A stretch of 64,000 bases of DNA from Chamaecrista fasciculata (taxonomy: Eukaryota > Streptophyta > Magnoliopsida > Fabales > Fabaceae): contig QANZ01019395.1 in the NCBI GenBank assembly GCA_003254925.1, forward strand, positions 324,405-388,404. Direction: 5' to 3'. The first letter of the stretch is position 1. Each line of letters opens with the position of its first letter. The notes beneath the pieces are model-generated. The model was given only the letters and a program-made list of their open reading frames with translations. It was not told the DNA's origin and searched no databases. A program made the position numbers and the translations under genes. Positions 1-11,229 of the stretch are shown piece by piece.

Positions 1-834
1 ACAATTCAATCCATACTTTTTTTCAATATATTTTATGAAGTTTTGTGTAAAAATTAAAAGGAGTTAAAATAATTTTTTATCTTCCCATTTTTTAGCATTG
101 TTGCTAGTCTGATCCTTAAACTATGAGATTAGTTTCGTTTCAGTAATAAAACTATTTATGGTCTTATTTTGTTTATCAAACTACGAGATTAGTTATGGAC
201 CGATTCATTGGATCGATACAAAGTTGTGGACCAAATTGTATGTTTACAATTTTCATGTTATTTACATTTTAGTCCCCAAATTATTGTTTATTATTTTTTG
301 GTCGTTGAATTCTATAAATATACTCGATTATTGATGACTGGGATTTTCTACGTCCCCGAGTTATCATTTACACATGTTAGGGATCGATTAATAGGACCGA
401 TTCAAATTTATGGACCAAATTGTAATCTTAAAATAATTTTAATTTTATTTTCATTTTGGTCCATCATCTCATCCAATGAGATGGATTCTAAACCCTTCAT
501 CTAAAAATATCTCATCCTCACGCTTTCCAAGAGCATCTAATCTCAACATCATCTCATCCAACCTACCACCAAACATCTATCATCTCATCTCAATATCTCA
601 ATCTCATTTCATTATTTCTTATCATTTATACTCCTATACAAAATAAATAAATCCAACAACCTATTTCACCTAACCACAATCATTACATACCCTTTTTATA
701 TAATTTCACACCCTATTTAATAACCTTTTCTCTCAAATCATCCAAACACCAATACATCATTTCATCTCATCCTATTACAACATCATCTCATCTCAACATC
801 TAAGATGAGATTGGATTGAGATGGGGAGGCTCCC
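1..834. mobile_element. PIF/Harbinger-like non-autonomous element, right-hand part
   Basis: This stretch matches about 52540-53216 over most of its length, including the CATCTCATCTCATC-rich tract and the GGTCC/GGACC modules. The better-preserved copy has TTA target duplications and ends like GGGCTTGTTTGG, so this is the right part of a related element cut by the window edge. The right border near 834 is approximate because the terminal repeat is degraded. The open frame at 208-504 lies wholly in this repeat and is not considered coding. Confidence 0.55.
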
Positions 835-1123
835 ATACAGATTGGTTTCTTTTGGAAGAATTGATTCCAAATATGAAACTTGTTTGTGAAAACTTAATCC
901 CTAACGTCTTTCAATTCTTATCCGAAGATATTCTATTACAGTATTAAAATTAGATGTTAGATACAATTTTGAAATTTGTTTGCTCCCAAAATTTAATCAC
1001 AAGCTCATAATAACTTCTAACTTCACTATATAATGTTATTTTGGATAAATTACTACATTTAATACTTATTATTTATTGGGGTACTGCAGAATTATAGGCA
1101 TATAACGTAATATAGATATAAAA

Positions 1124-1154
<31 letters not shown>

Positions 1155-1734
1155 TGTCTACAAAAAATATTATAAGAAAGAAAAATAAAATAGAATATTA
1201 ATATATAAGTATTTAAAAGGGTAAATTACAAATTAGGTACTAGTGGTTAGGCTGAATTTCACATCACTGCCATATGGTTTAAAAAACTTCACTTTGGGTA
1301 TCCCAGACATGGGCCATTTAGCAATTAGAGTACATGTGGTTTTGTTTCATGAATTTAAACGAAACGAAAAATGCTAGCCTGGTACTCACGTGACTCAGTG
1401 AAAAATCAAATTTTGGTCCACGAACTATGGGATAAGTTTCTTTTTGGTCCTAAAACTATTTTTTATTTCATTTTGATCCTCAAACATTCATATTTGTTCT
1501 GTTTTTGTCCCAAAAATGTTATTTCATATGGTTTATTATGTTATTTCTAATTTAAATAATTAAGATTAATCATTTCTCTCTCAAATATAGGAGTGATCAC
1601 GAGTTAGGTCGGGCCAGACTTGAGACCCGACCCTGTTAGACTTAGGGCAGGCCATCGAGTCTCACCAAGCCAAACTGGGTTACTTTACTTTTTAAAAAAA
1701 AAAAAATCATATTTTTCATTTAACCTATTTATTT
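835..1734. other. AT-rich spacer with MULE-arm fragments
   Basis: No gene is seen. A TTA microsatellite lies at about 1124-1148. At about 1219 the sequence begins GGGTAAATTACA, which resembles the terminus of the palindromic element at 2993. It is followed by GGTCC-type modules near 1400-1530, but no partner end or target duplication could be identified. It reads as overlapping remnants of hairpin elements. Confidence 0.4.
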
Positions 1735-2587
1735 ATTGGCCAAAGTGCGAATTTGACCCTGTAACTTTGCTCCAGGTGCCAAATGAGTCCTATATCTTTT
1801 TTTTGTCTTGAATTTGGTCCTGTATCTTTGCTCCGGGTCCCAAATGAGTCCTATATCTTTTTTTTTTGTCTCACTTTTGGTCCCATATGTTTTGAAAACC
1901 TCCCACTGTTAGTCCTCTGTCCATTTTAAATTACAGTTTAGTCCTGAAAACTTCAAGTCCCTTTCACTTTAGTCCCTGACCATGAAAATGAAAGTGAAAG
2001 AGCATCCCTGAAGATTCTCAAACCTTACATCTTGCTCCCTAATCCATGAATTCTTCATGAAATAGAATAGAAATGCAAAAACAACACACATTAAAGCAAA
2101 TGGCACAAGGAAAAAAAACTAAAAACGCTGAAAATTTAAAACCCACCGGAAAATGCCCAAAACTCGTCGGAAAACGTACAGAAATCGTCGAGAAACTCAA
2201 GAGCTCATTCAAAAATCCCAATCCTCATTGAAATCTCACTCAAATGCTTTAAGAAAGAATTTTTGAAAATCCAAACTTTTGAGGAGGGAGGTGATTTTTG
2301 TTTAAATTTAATTATAATCTTAAATTATTTTTATTCTTACGTTTTGATCTTATTAATGTAAATATTATAGAAAAAAAAATGTCCTTAATGGAAAAATTCA
2401 AACTTTTAGAAGATAAAAACCAATTTTGTCTTTTTTTTAAACGAAAAAATGAATGGAAAATGTTTGAGGGACCAACTATACCAATTTTTGAAAAACTGAT
2501 GGATCAATATGGAACGAAAAAAAACTGCGGGACCAATTTGGAACATTGAGCATAACTAAAGGACCAAAATAGGACTTTGGCCATGTT
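1735..2587. mobile_element. Hairpin (GGTCC-module) element
   Basis: The left end starts GGCCAAAGTGCGAATTTG and the right end finishes GGACTTTGGCC, giving an inverted terminal match. The sequence next to the left end alternates GGTCC-type modules with TATCTTT/AACTTTG words. The right side carries GGACCAA modules. No convincing 9-bp target duplication was found, so assignment to the MULE-like group rests on resemblance to the copies at 9903, 31828 and 45849. The small frames inside are not coding. Confidence 0.45.
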
Positions 2588-2992
2588 TTATTTATCCAGT
2601 CATGTGCCATGTGTTCAATTCAGAAAAAAAAATTGACACTTAGACAAAAAAATTGACACGTCAGCATTATCCGTCCACATAATTAACGGAGTCAAACTTT
2701 TAGAGTCTTTTAACTATATATATACACACACTCCTGGGGGCTTTAGAGCACGCAAATATACGAGTAAAATTTAACACTAAAAAAAATATGTGTGTAAAAT
2801 TTAAAATAATTTAAAGTTTAAAATTATATTAAAGATTATAAAAAATTAAATTTTAATGGATATTTAATTACATAAAGTTAATATTCAATTAATTTTTTTG
2901 CCAATATATTTAGTTCATATTTAATTTTATATAAAATTATAATTACAATAAAAAATTAAAATTATAAGACATTATTTTTAATATTAATTTTA

Positions 2993-4194
2993 GGGTAAAT
3001 TTCAATTTGGTACCCTGTGGTTAGGGGCGGTTCCCCTTTGGTACACTGAAAGAAAAATTTTTGCATTGTGGTACCCCGTGGTTTGCTCCGTTAGCGATTT
3101 GGTCCCCTAAGGTTTTTTTCTGTTAAGATTTAACGGCAAATGTACGTTAAAATGTCAAAAATCTCCCAACAAGTCTTCTCTTATGCGTTTAAGTCCTTTC
3201 CCTTTACTAAAAGGGATCAAAACATAAAGAATTAATTATAAAAGGGTCTTTAGAATTCTAATATTATAGATTTTTCTCCTTTTCATAAGATTTCTTTTGA
3301 ATAGGTCCTGATTTAATTACACTTTAATCCCAAAAGTTTATGATCTTTATCAAAATAGTCCTTAGAACCTCAAAAGACAAATGAGCATCTATGATTTATC
3401 AAAAAATCCCTATATTCAACTACAATTTTCATTCAAGTACACTACAAACAAATCAAAACCCTCAAATTTTTCCAAAATCAAGCCCCACAAATCAAAAACC
3501 CTCTCAACAACAAAATCAACATCATCAACAACCAATTTCTTCATACCCTAAGGAATCAAAATTCAAAACTAAGGAATTCAATTTCTTCCTCAATTTTCCA
3601 AAATTTAGCATAATTGGTCCCTCGAAAGGAATTCAAAATTTTCCAAAAAACTTTCGAGGGACCAATTATGCTAAATTTTGGAAAATTGAGGAAGAAATTG
3701 AATTCCTTAGTTTTGAATTTTGATTCCTTAGGGTATGAAGAAATTGGTTGTTGATGATGTTGATTTTGTTGTTGAGAGGGTTTTTGATTTGTGGGGCTTG
3801 ATTTTGGAAAAATTTGAGAGTTTTGATTTGTTTGTAGTGTACTTGAATGAAAATTGTAGTTGAATATAGGGATTTTTTGATAAATCATAGATGCTCATTT
3901 GTCTTTTGGAGAAAATTCTATAATATTAGAATTCTAAACACCCTTTTATAATTAATTCTTTATGTTTTGATCCATTTTAGTAAAGGGAAAGGACTTAAAC
4001 GCATAAGAGAAGACTTGTTGGGAGATTTTTGACATTTTAACGTACATTTGCCGTTAAATCTTAACAGAAAAAAACCTCAGGGTACCAAATCGCTAACGGA
4101 GCAAACCACGGGGTACCACAATGCAAAAATTTTTCTTTCAGGGTACCAAAGGGGAACCACCCCTAACCACAGGGTACCAAATTGTAATTTACCC
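2993..4194. mobile_element. Palindromic MULE element with perfect 9-bp target duplication
   Basis: The element runs from GGGTAAATTTCAATTTGG to its inverse ending AATTTACCC. It is flanked on both sides by TTAATTTTA (2984-2992 and 4195-4203), the 9-bp duplication typical of Mutator-like transposition. The two arms of about 600 bp are nearly identical inverse copies meeting near 3640 in a short loop (GGTCCCTCGAAAG ... CTTTCGAGGGACC). The left arm keeps about 95 bp (around 3290-3380) missing from the right arm. Both arms hold the same 110-codon frame in mirror image (3391-3723 plus, 3556-3888 minus), which is a by-product of the palindrome. No transposase is present. A right arm of the same family lies at 29245-29834. 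Confidence 0.85.
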
Positions 4195-4203
4195 TTAATT
4201 TTA

Positions 4204-5154
4204 AGTGATAAAGAGGTAATGTTGCACATGTCATCAAAGAGAATATATAAAGGGTTCAGTACTAATAAGGCACTTTTTTTTTGGGTGACAGGCACCTTTA
4301 ACTTTAGAAGAACACACAAAATAGATAAATAGTGTAAGCTAAAAGAGAAATGTATATATATATACATAGGTCCAAACATCAAGTGAACCTTAGGCATCTG
4401 ACAAGCATAACCAAGAAGACAAAATAGTTGTGAATTGACCTCAGACTTATCATTAAGAGTAATAAATAAAGCATTCCATCAACATGAAGATTTTATAAAA
4501 CCCATGATAAGGATTGGAAGCTTACTGCCATACGATTTATAAGCTTCTTAAACCACAAAGACCCACAAAATAACCGATAAATTTCGATGCTTATGTTACA
4601 TCATTATTTAACCATGCCACAAGAAGCGGCACAAGGTCATTTTCTCCTGGGACAACAAAAGGGAGGATTCGCATTAAAAAAAAAGAAAAAAGAAGAATAC
4701 CACCTTGGAAAGAAAGTATTTGTATCTTGATCTTCTCATAGCATTGTTAGTTTGTTACTCAGCAGCTCAAGGAGCAAATTAATGGCCATTGGCCAATATG
4801 AAAATTTGCAAAAAGCCAAGATCACTTAGACATATATACCACATCAAAAACTAGCTATACAGAACCACAAATCATGTACGAGAAGCCAAAATTCAGAACC
4901 AAAGATTTATCACAACATACTATATGCTACAAATCCAAAGAGCACAACCCACATTGAAGCATTCTTATGTAAGCAACATTCAGCATCAAATAGACTAAGG
5001 GCAAGACTTAGGTAAAGTTCTTTATATCTTTCTACAAGATTCCTTATTATATCATATAACAGAGGGGATAATGCAGTTTCCCTATATGCATGTCATCGAG
5101 AATTATCCCCATACCCCACAATGGATTACTTAATTAGCATCAAAAGTTACCAAT
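4204..5154. other. Spacer and 3' flank of the dehydrogenase gene
   Basis: No gene is seen. The stretch is AT-rich single-copy-looking DNA. The part next to 5155 must include the 3' UTR of the minus-strand gene; several AATAAA-like words occur but none could be chosen as the polyadenylation signal. Confidence 0.4.
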
Positions 5155-6219
5155 CTAAGACGATGCAGTTGCTGGAGCCACAGGTGCAAGAGTAACATTG
5201 TTGAGTCGCTCTAAAACCAAAATTAGTGATTGAGTACCCAAATTACCTTCACCATGAGCCTTAAGCGACAAATAAAGCTGCTGAGCAAGAGCCAACCCAG
5301 GCAAAGCAATACCCATGTTCTGACACTCCTTCAAGCAAATTCCCAAGTCCTTCACAAAATGATTCACATAGAACCCTGGCGCGAAATCCCTCTTCAAGAT
5401 TCTATGCCCATATAGATCCAAGGACCTTGATCCCGCCGCACCCGTCGATATTGCATCCAAGAACAAACCCACATCAAGTCCAGCCTTGTGAGCATAAACC
5501 ATGCCCTCTACAAGTCCAACCATGGTGGAAGCAATCGTAATCTGATTAGCTAACTTAGCGAATTGCCCTTTCCCACTACTACCCATATAATTAACCTTCC
5601 CCAAAAGTGAAAACAATGGGCTCAATCGTTGAACCACAGACTGGTCTCCACCAGTGAAGATTGCTAGGGTTCCGTTCTTAGCGCCACGATCGCCGCCGGA
5701 GACAGGGGCGTCAATGGAGTAACAGCCTTTGGAAGCCGCGGCGGAAGCGATTTCAACGGCGAGTGAGGGTTCTGATGTAGTCATGTCCACGAGAATTCCG
5801 CCGGAGCTAAGTCCAGAGAGAGCGCCGGAATTAGGGTCCAGAAGTGTCGAACGCACATCGGAGGGATAGCCGACGATGGTGAAAACGACGTCGGATTGAG
5901 AAGCGACGGCGAGAGGGGAGTGAGCTAGCTGGGCACCCATATCGAGAAGTGGTTGGGCTTTAGAGAGAGTGCGATTGAAGACGGTGAGCTTGTAGCCAGC
6001 TCGGATGAGATGAGCGCACATGGACTGACCCATGACGCCGGTGCCGATCCATCCGACGCGGGTGTTCGATGGGCTTATTGGTTCGGCGGCGGCGGCGGCC
6101 ATGAAGCGGCGGAGTTGGGTGGCGACGGCGACGGAGAGATTGGAAGTGTGGGATTGTGAGAGAGAGAAAGAATGCCTAGAATTGTGGTGAAGTGAACGTA
6201 GTAGAAGAGCGAGTGGCAT
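5155..6219 (-). CDS. 3-hydroxyisobutyrate dehydrogenase-like protein, organellar
   Basis: This is an intronless 354-residue member of the beta-hydroxyacid dehydrogenase family, which also includes plant glyoxylate/succinic semialdehyde reductases. Members use NAD(P)(H) to interconvert small hydroxyacids and their aldehyde or keto acids. Residues 1-50 are rich in Ser, Arg and His with few acids, as in a mitochondrial or plastid transit peptide. The Rossmann motif GWIGTGVMGQSM follows at about 56. DAPVSGG (about 172) is the substrate-binding signature, and the Lys of FAKLANQ (about 222) is the expected catalytic residue. Length and lack of introns fit Arabidopsis At4g29120 (HIBADH-like 1) rather than the intron-rich valine-catabolism HIBADH. 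The first Met is chosen because it includes the transit peptide; Met40 (MAAAAAEP) could start a cytosolic form. The substrate cannot be read from the sequence. Confidence 0.9.
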   Translation of the reverse strand: MPLALLLRSLHHNSRHSFSLSQSHTSNLSVAVATQLRRFMAAAAAEPISPSNTRVGWIGTGVMGQSMCAHLIRAGYKLTVFNRTLSKAQPLLDMGAQLAHSPLAVASQSDVVFTIVGYPSDVRSTLLDPNSGALSGLSSGGILVDMTTSEPSLAVEIASAAASKGCYSIDAPVSGGDRGAKNGTLAIFTGGDQSVVQRLSPLFSLLGKVNYMGSSGKGQFAKLANQITIASTMVGLVEGMVYAHKAGLDVGLFLDAISTGAAGSRSLDLYGHRILKRDFAPGFYVNHFVKDLGICLKECQNMGIALPGLALAQQLYLSLKAHGEGNLGTQSLILVLERLNNVTLAPVAPATASS

Positions 6220-6649
6220 TTTGTTTCGTTATCTTGTTTCTGAAGTCGACGGCAACTCTCCTCCTAATTTGTTTGTCGTTTTGATGACGTGGTACGTGGA
6301 CCATTTTCTCTGTTAGACTATTATTCTTGCCTTATCATCAAACTGAAAAAAACGCAAACCAAAGTTGCCCTTCACATCTTTACCTAATAATATTTTTAAT
6401 TATCTATTTTTTATCTCCAAAATTATACTTAATTAGTTAGTTAATCCTTAGAAAATTATAATTTTTGATTATTATGTCCCTGAGATGTCCATTTCACTAA
6501 TAAAATTAATGGATCAAAGAAGAAACGACATTTATCAAAAGTAGAAAATTCCAAAAACATATCTCGAATTGAACATACCATAATAGTCTTCTAATTCTAT
6601 AGTCAAGTATTTGTCATTATGTCAAAGATCTCTTCGTGGCCTAAAATTT

Positions 6650-7420
6650 GGGATCAGCTTCAGACTTTCAGTTATGCTCTCAATATTTTACACCGTTGTC
6701 AATTATACCTTAACTTCAATTTTTTTTGTCAAAGTCTTATTTTGGTCCCTCAGGTTTGCTCAAAGTCCTTCTTCACTCATCATCATCATCTTCATCACTA
6801 CCAGCACCACCACCGTCAGCAGCAGAAGCACTAACATCGCCGCCGCCGAGCTTTTCCGACAAAGTTCGTCTTCTCTAGCAAACTTTTCGGCGAGATACAT
6901 GACGACCTTGACGACTAGAAAAACTCCTAATGCAAGGTTTTTTAACATCTTGTGTTCAATGGAAGCCTGCATTTTGTGAATAAATGATCAAAATATGATT
7001 TTCGGCGATTGTGTAATTTTTTGGTGACTATGGAATTTTTTACATTTTTGGCAAAATGGAGGTCGTCATTGAACTCTAGGATATCAAAATACCTTAGATT
7101 ATGAGTTTTCGTAGTCGTCTAAGTCGTCGTGTATCTCGTTGAAAAGTTTACTGGAGAAGACGAACCTCGCCCGAAAAGCTCGGCGGCGGCCGCGGTGGTG
7201 GTGGTGGTGCTTTTGTTGTTGACGGTGGTGGTGATGGTGGTGGTGGTGAAGATAATGATGAATGAAGGACTTTGAACTAAGAGACCAAAACGGAACTTTG
7301 AGCAAACTTGAGAGACCAAAATAGGACTTTGGCAAAAAAAAAAAAAATTAAGGTCATGGCATAATTGACAACAATATAAAGTGTTGGGCAAAACTGACAC
7401 AAAATAAATATTGAAGATAT
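6650..7420. mobile_element. Hairpin element with GC-rich coding-like arms
   Basis: The core from about 6727 (GTCAAAGTCTTATTTTGG) to 7334 (CCAAAATAGGACTTTGGC) is a long inverted repeat. Its arms carry CATCATCATC/GGTGGTGGTG tracts and a GCCGCCGCCGAGCTTTTC segment repeated in mirror image. A weaker mirror match continues outwards to about 6650 and 7420. Arm GC content is clearly above that of the flanks, so the arms may derive from captured coding DNA, but I do not recognise a protein. Open frames on both strands are mirror images. The element lies inside the duplicated dehydrogenase-nicotinamidase unit. Confidence 0.55.
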
Positions 7421-7623
7421 AACCAAAGATAAATTTTTGCCTTATCATAATTATCTTGCCATTATCGTTTTCACGTATACAACACAAGTCATACATTGGG
7501 TGAAGAAGGTGAACAAGAGATTAATCTTAGTGGCAAGAATTTTGGTATAAGTTACTACTACTCTGCTTTTGTTCAGCAAATTAGCATCGCATACCAAAGC
7601 AATACCTAAAAATTCCTTCGGCA

Positions 7624-7995
7624 ATGGCGTCTTCTGATCGAGAATCATCTTCATATAAACCCTTAAACATGTGTCCTTCTAGTCATTGACATGCAAAACC
7701 ACTTCTCTTCCATGGTGAATCCCATCCTCTCCAATCTCTCCACTACAATCCGGCTCTGCCGACTCGCTTCCATCCCAATCATCTTCACTTCCGATTACGG
7801 CATGCTGGATGAGTGGTGGAACGGCGACCTCGTCTACGACGGCACGACGGCGGCGGAGCTCATTCCGACGTGTGTTGCGAGACGAGTGCGTGCGACGCTT
7901 TCTTAGATGCCACTGCTACCTTTGATTCAGAGCTTCATGGCTTTGCCTACTTGCTAGATTGTGAGAGGCTTCAACATGCACTCTCTGTGAAATAA
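7624..7995 (+). pseudogene. Nicotinamidase pseudogene (duplicate of the 10503 gene)
   Basis: The sequence aligns along its length with the intact nicotinamidase at 10503-11108, from the ATG and leader before it to the stop and 3' flank (to about 8140). It is broken by several changes. The frame shifts soon after the start. The codons for the HCHKSP-like segment are missing, joining FT directly to [15 protein letters not shown] deletion removes everything from just after AELIPT to the catalytic NLC region, and another removes part of the segment after DAF. It therefore lacks the catalytic Lys region and cannot encode a working enzyme. Matching flanks on both sides show DNA-level duplication, not retroposition. 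Confidence 0.85.
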
Positions 7996-8149
7996 ACCCT
8001 TAAATCTGTTCTTTCAGTATTTCAGCCATCGTATCATGAAATAATTTGGGGATCGAGGTTTGTAAACATGTTTTTAAGTATTCTTTAGCTATGTGATTAG
8101 TACAATGTAATATGTGATACTCCTTGTGACGTGTAATCTGGAAATTTGT

Positions 8150-8300
8150 GTGGAAGTGGCGGAGATGGGTGACGACGGCGACGGAGAGATTGGATTTGCT
8201 TGGGCAGTCTTTTATCTGCAAATTTGTTTCATTATCTTGTTTCTGAAGTCGACGGCAACTCTCATATTTGAGAGGGCTTTAGCTGTTCATTTCGTTTTAA
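8150..8300 (-). pseudogene. Fragment of the dehydrogenase 5' end
   Basis: 8154-8193 matches the minus-strand dehydrogenase coding start at about 6109-6148 (shared core GACGGCGACGGAGAGATTGG). 8222-8265 matches its 5' flank around 6229-6273 (shared core CTTGTTTCTGAAGTCGACGG). About 70 bp between these blocks, including the ATG region, are replaced or missing. The fragment starts within about 15 bp of the end of homology of the nicotinamidase pseudogene, so the join is a duplication breakpoint. It is not expected to produce protein. Confidence 0.8.
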
Positions 8301-9902
8301 TGAGATTAATTTTTACCTTCATTACAGGAATATGTACACAAAACAGCCATAAAGAGGACTCTACAAGCCACCATACTCCCAAACTGCTGCAACTCCTGAG
8401 AAGAGAGGGTGTGTTTCAATCATTAAGCATAAAAATGAGTGGTTGTGAATTAAAATGGGTGGGTGTGAAGATTTGAACAAAGCCTAATACTCTCCCAATT
8501 CTATGCTCTTTTGCACCTCAAAACAATGGGCGGGCGTGAAGATTTGAATATATTCTTTAAATTATTATTAATAAATGATATATTAAGCAATTAAAGAGTA
8601 CCATATATGATATATGTGTTGAATATCACCAAGTCAGGTAACAATTTAGAGACTAACTAGTAGACGACTTGATGCTTGTTAATATTTGAAGAGTATTTTC
8701 ATTATTTAAGGATTCAGTTGTGAAAGTGTATAAGTTTAACGAAAAAATAATTTTCTCTAAAATTTAATATAATTAAGGAGAAATTGAAATCTCCAATGAT
8801 ATTAAAACGATCGACCGATTCAACTGAATAATGAATCAGTGCTTAGCTTAAGAATCGAATATGTTCACAATCGGTGAAGAACTGCTATGAACCGGTCAGT
8901 TTGAAGCATAATCGATACATTGTTTTTTTTAAAAAAAAAATTATAGATGAACAACTAAATCTAAACATAGAAAAAAGAGATTTGGATGGAGATGAACAAA
9001 TCTGAACAATATAAAAAGAATTATTGATGAACAAAACAAGATATAAATGAAAAAGAAGAGATTTATATGAACAAGAAATTCTGAAACTTGAACACAGAGT
9101 AGATGAAGAAGGATGAGCAGCGTACAAGAGAAGGATGAGCAGTAGATGAAGAAGGATGATCAGCGTACAACTGAAGAGCAAATTTGGAAAAAGAACAACT
9201 TCTGCGGCTCTGTTTTGCTTTGTGGTCTGAATAATGAATGTTGTTTTTAATTAATAGATGTTTATTTCTTTCTTGTGTTTTATTTCCTTCTTGTAATTTA
9301 TTTTCTTCTTATAGTTTATTTTCTTCTTAGAGTTTTGCTTGGTTGTGGTTTATTTTCTTGTTAGTAATTTATTTCCTTTTTATTGTTTGGCCTGATTGTA
9401 GTTTATTTTCTTATTGGTGATGATGATTTATATTTTCTTTTTATTGTTTGGCCTAATTGTAGTTTATTTCCTTATTTTGTTTATTTGACTATTTTTATGT
9501 TATAATGGCTTTTTACGTATTTAATTATGACATGTTAAATTTAAATTTTATTATATTAGATTTTTTTTAAATTATGATTAATAATTTGTTATTTTATTTA
9601 TTTATTATTTATTAATTAATTTATAAATAATCTGACTTCGGTTGAACTATTCAACTTTAAATCTCTATTTTAATCGATTGAATGGCCAATGGGGAATGTT
9701 GTAGAAGGAAGAAGAAACTGAATGACCCAAAAGAGTTAATTTTATTAATGAGGAAAAAAAACTTATATACGATGCCAGGCCTTTTTTTTTTCGGCTTGAT
9801 AGCAAAGGGCCTTTTGGTTAAAAATGAAAAACGACTATTAACTAACCTGAACTTCCTAATACAAGAAATATTCAAATAAAACAAAGTCTAAAATAAAACT
9901 AA
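8301..9902. other. AT-rich spacer inside the duplicated unit
   Basis: No gene is recognised. The part up to about 8700 may be diverged upstream DNA of the duplicated dehydrogenase fragment. 9060-9180 holds short near-repeats of GATGAAGAAGGATGAGCAGC. 9240-9490 is a run of diverged tandem units around TTTATTTTCTT. Frames in these tracts look like products of simple sequence. Confidence 0.35.
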
Positions 9903-10361
9903 GGCTTTAGTGTATTTTTAATCCCCTAACTTTTGCAAAGGTTTCAATTTGGTCCTTTAACATTTTTTTTGCAATTTTGGTCCCCTAACTTTTGAAAACG
10001 TTTCAATTTGATCCTCTAACTTTTTTTGTTACAATTTCAGTCCCCTAACTTTTGAAAACGTCTCACCGTTGGTCCCAAGTGCACTTTTCCCATCTATTAT
10101 CTATTGTTAGTGTTGAGCTGACAGACTGAGTTAGCTGATGATGTGGCAAATATAGGTGAAGTGGATTAAAAAAAGACCATTATGAGGAGACGTTTTCATG
10201 ACTTGAAAGTGCACTTGGGACTAATGGTGAGACGTTTTCAAAAGTTAGGAGACCAAATTGAGACGTTTTCAAAAGTTAAAGGACCAAAATTGTAACAAAA
10301 AAGTTAGGAGATCAAATTGAGACTTTTGCGAAAGTTAGGGGACCAAAAGTGTACTTAAGCC
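9903..10361. mobile_element. Hairpin MULE with perfect 9-bp target duplication, upstream of the nicotinamidase
   Basis: The ends are GGCTTTAGTG and CACTTAAGCC-type (here GTACTTAAGCC). The interior alternates AATTTGGTCC and CCCCTAACTTTTG modules that reappear inverted on the other side. It is flanked by TAAAACTAA at 9894-9902 and 10362-10370, a perfect 9-bp duplication. The insertion ends 141 bp before the nicotinamidase ATG, so it occupies the promoter region. It is the same family as 31828-32468, which has nearly the same ends. No coding capacity. Confidence 0.82.
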
Positions 10362-10502
10362 TAAAACTAATAAAACTTTACACACTACAGAACAAAAAAC
10401 TGATGCAGCTATGTACAGATTTCTTCAGAAAATATCCATGCTTCCAGAATTATCATACTCTGCTTTTCTTTACCAAAGCAAAACCTAAAAATTCCTTCGG
10501 CA

Positions 10503-11108
10503 ATGGCGTCTTCTCTTCGAAAATCATCTTCATACAACAAATACGAAATCAGAAAGAGAAATCCAGACCCTAAATCATGTGTCCTCCTAGTCATCGACAT
10601 GCAAAACCACTTCTCTTCCATGGCCAATCCCATCCTCCCCAATCTCTCCACTACAATCCGCCTCTGCCGACTCGCCTCCATCCCTGTCATCTTCACGCGC
10701 CACTGCCACAAGTCACCTTCCGATTACGGCATGCTCGATGAGTGGTGGAACGGCGACCTCATCTTGGACGGCACGCCGGCGGCGGAGCTCATTCCGACGC
10801 TCGATCGGAGGCCCGACGACATCGTCGTCGAGAAGTACACGTACAGCGCGTTCAGGAACACAGGGCTAGAGGAGAAGCTGAAGGAGATGGGAGTGAAGGA
10901 AGTAATAGTGACAGGCGTCATGACGAACCTGTGCTGCGAGACGAGTGCGCGTGACGCTTTCTTGAGAGGATTTAGAGTATTCTTCTCTGCGGATGCCACT
11001 GCTACGTCTGATTCAGAGCTTCACGACGCCACATTGAAGAATTTGGCTTATGGCTTTGCCTACTTGCTAGATTGTCAGAGGCTTCAACATGCCCTCTCTG
11101 CGAAATAA
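10503..11108 (+). CDS. Nicotinamidase (isochorismatase-like hydrolase)
   Basis: This is a single-exon 201-residue cysteine hydrolase of the isochorismatase superfamily. It resembles the Arabidopsis NIC2/NIC3 nicotinamidases, which convert nicotinamide to nicotinic acid in NAD salvage. Visible catalytic elements are the Asp of VIDMQNHF (about residue 31), the Lys of VEKYTYSAF (about 117), and the Cys of the [13 protein letters not shown] segment (about 145), so the triad appears complete. [13 protein letters not shown] near the N terminus and [12 protein letters not shown] are typical of the plant NIC2/3 clade. The ATG follows an A/T-rich leader shared with the pseudogene at 7624. The protein is probably cytosolic; no signal peptide is visible. 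A MULE sits just upstream and may affect expression. Confidence 0.9.
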   Translation: MASSLRKSSSYNKYEIRKRNPDPKSCVLLVIDMQNHFSSMANPILPNLSTTIRLCRLASIPVIFTRHCHKSPSDYGMLDEWWNGDLILDGTPAAELIPTLDRRPDDIVVEKYTYSAFRNTGLEEKLKEMGVKEVIVTGVMTNLCCETSARDAFLRGFRVFFSADATATSDSELHDATLKNLAYGFAYLLDCQRLQHALSAK

Positions 11109-11229
11109 ACCCTAAATCTGTTCTCATGAAATAATTTGGGGATTGAGGTTTGTAAACATCTTTTAATTAGTATTAGTATAAACTATAATGTAATGTGAGT
11201 GATACTCCTTCTGACGTGTAATCTATATA

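Noticed and set aside
3391-3888. Two 110-codon frames with nearly identical proteins on opposite strands
   Set aside because: They are mirror images in the arms of the palindromic MULE; the composition is low-complexity and there is no domain.
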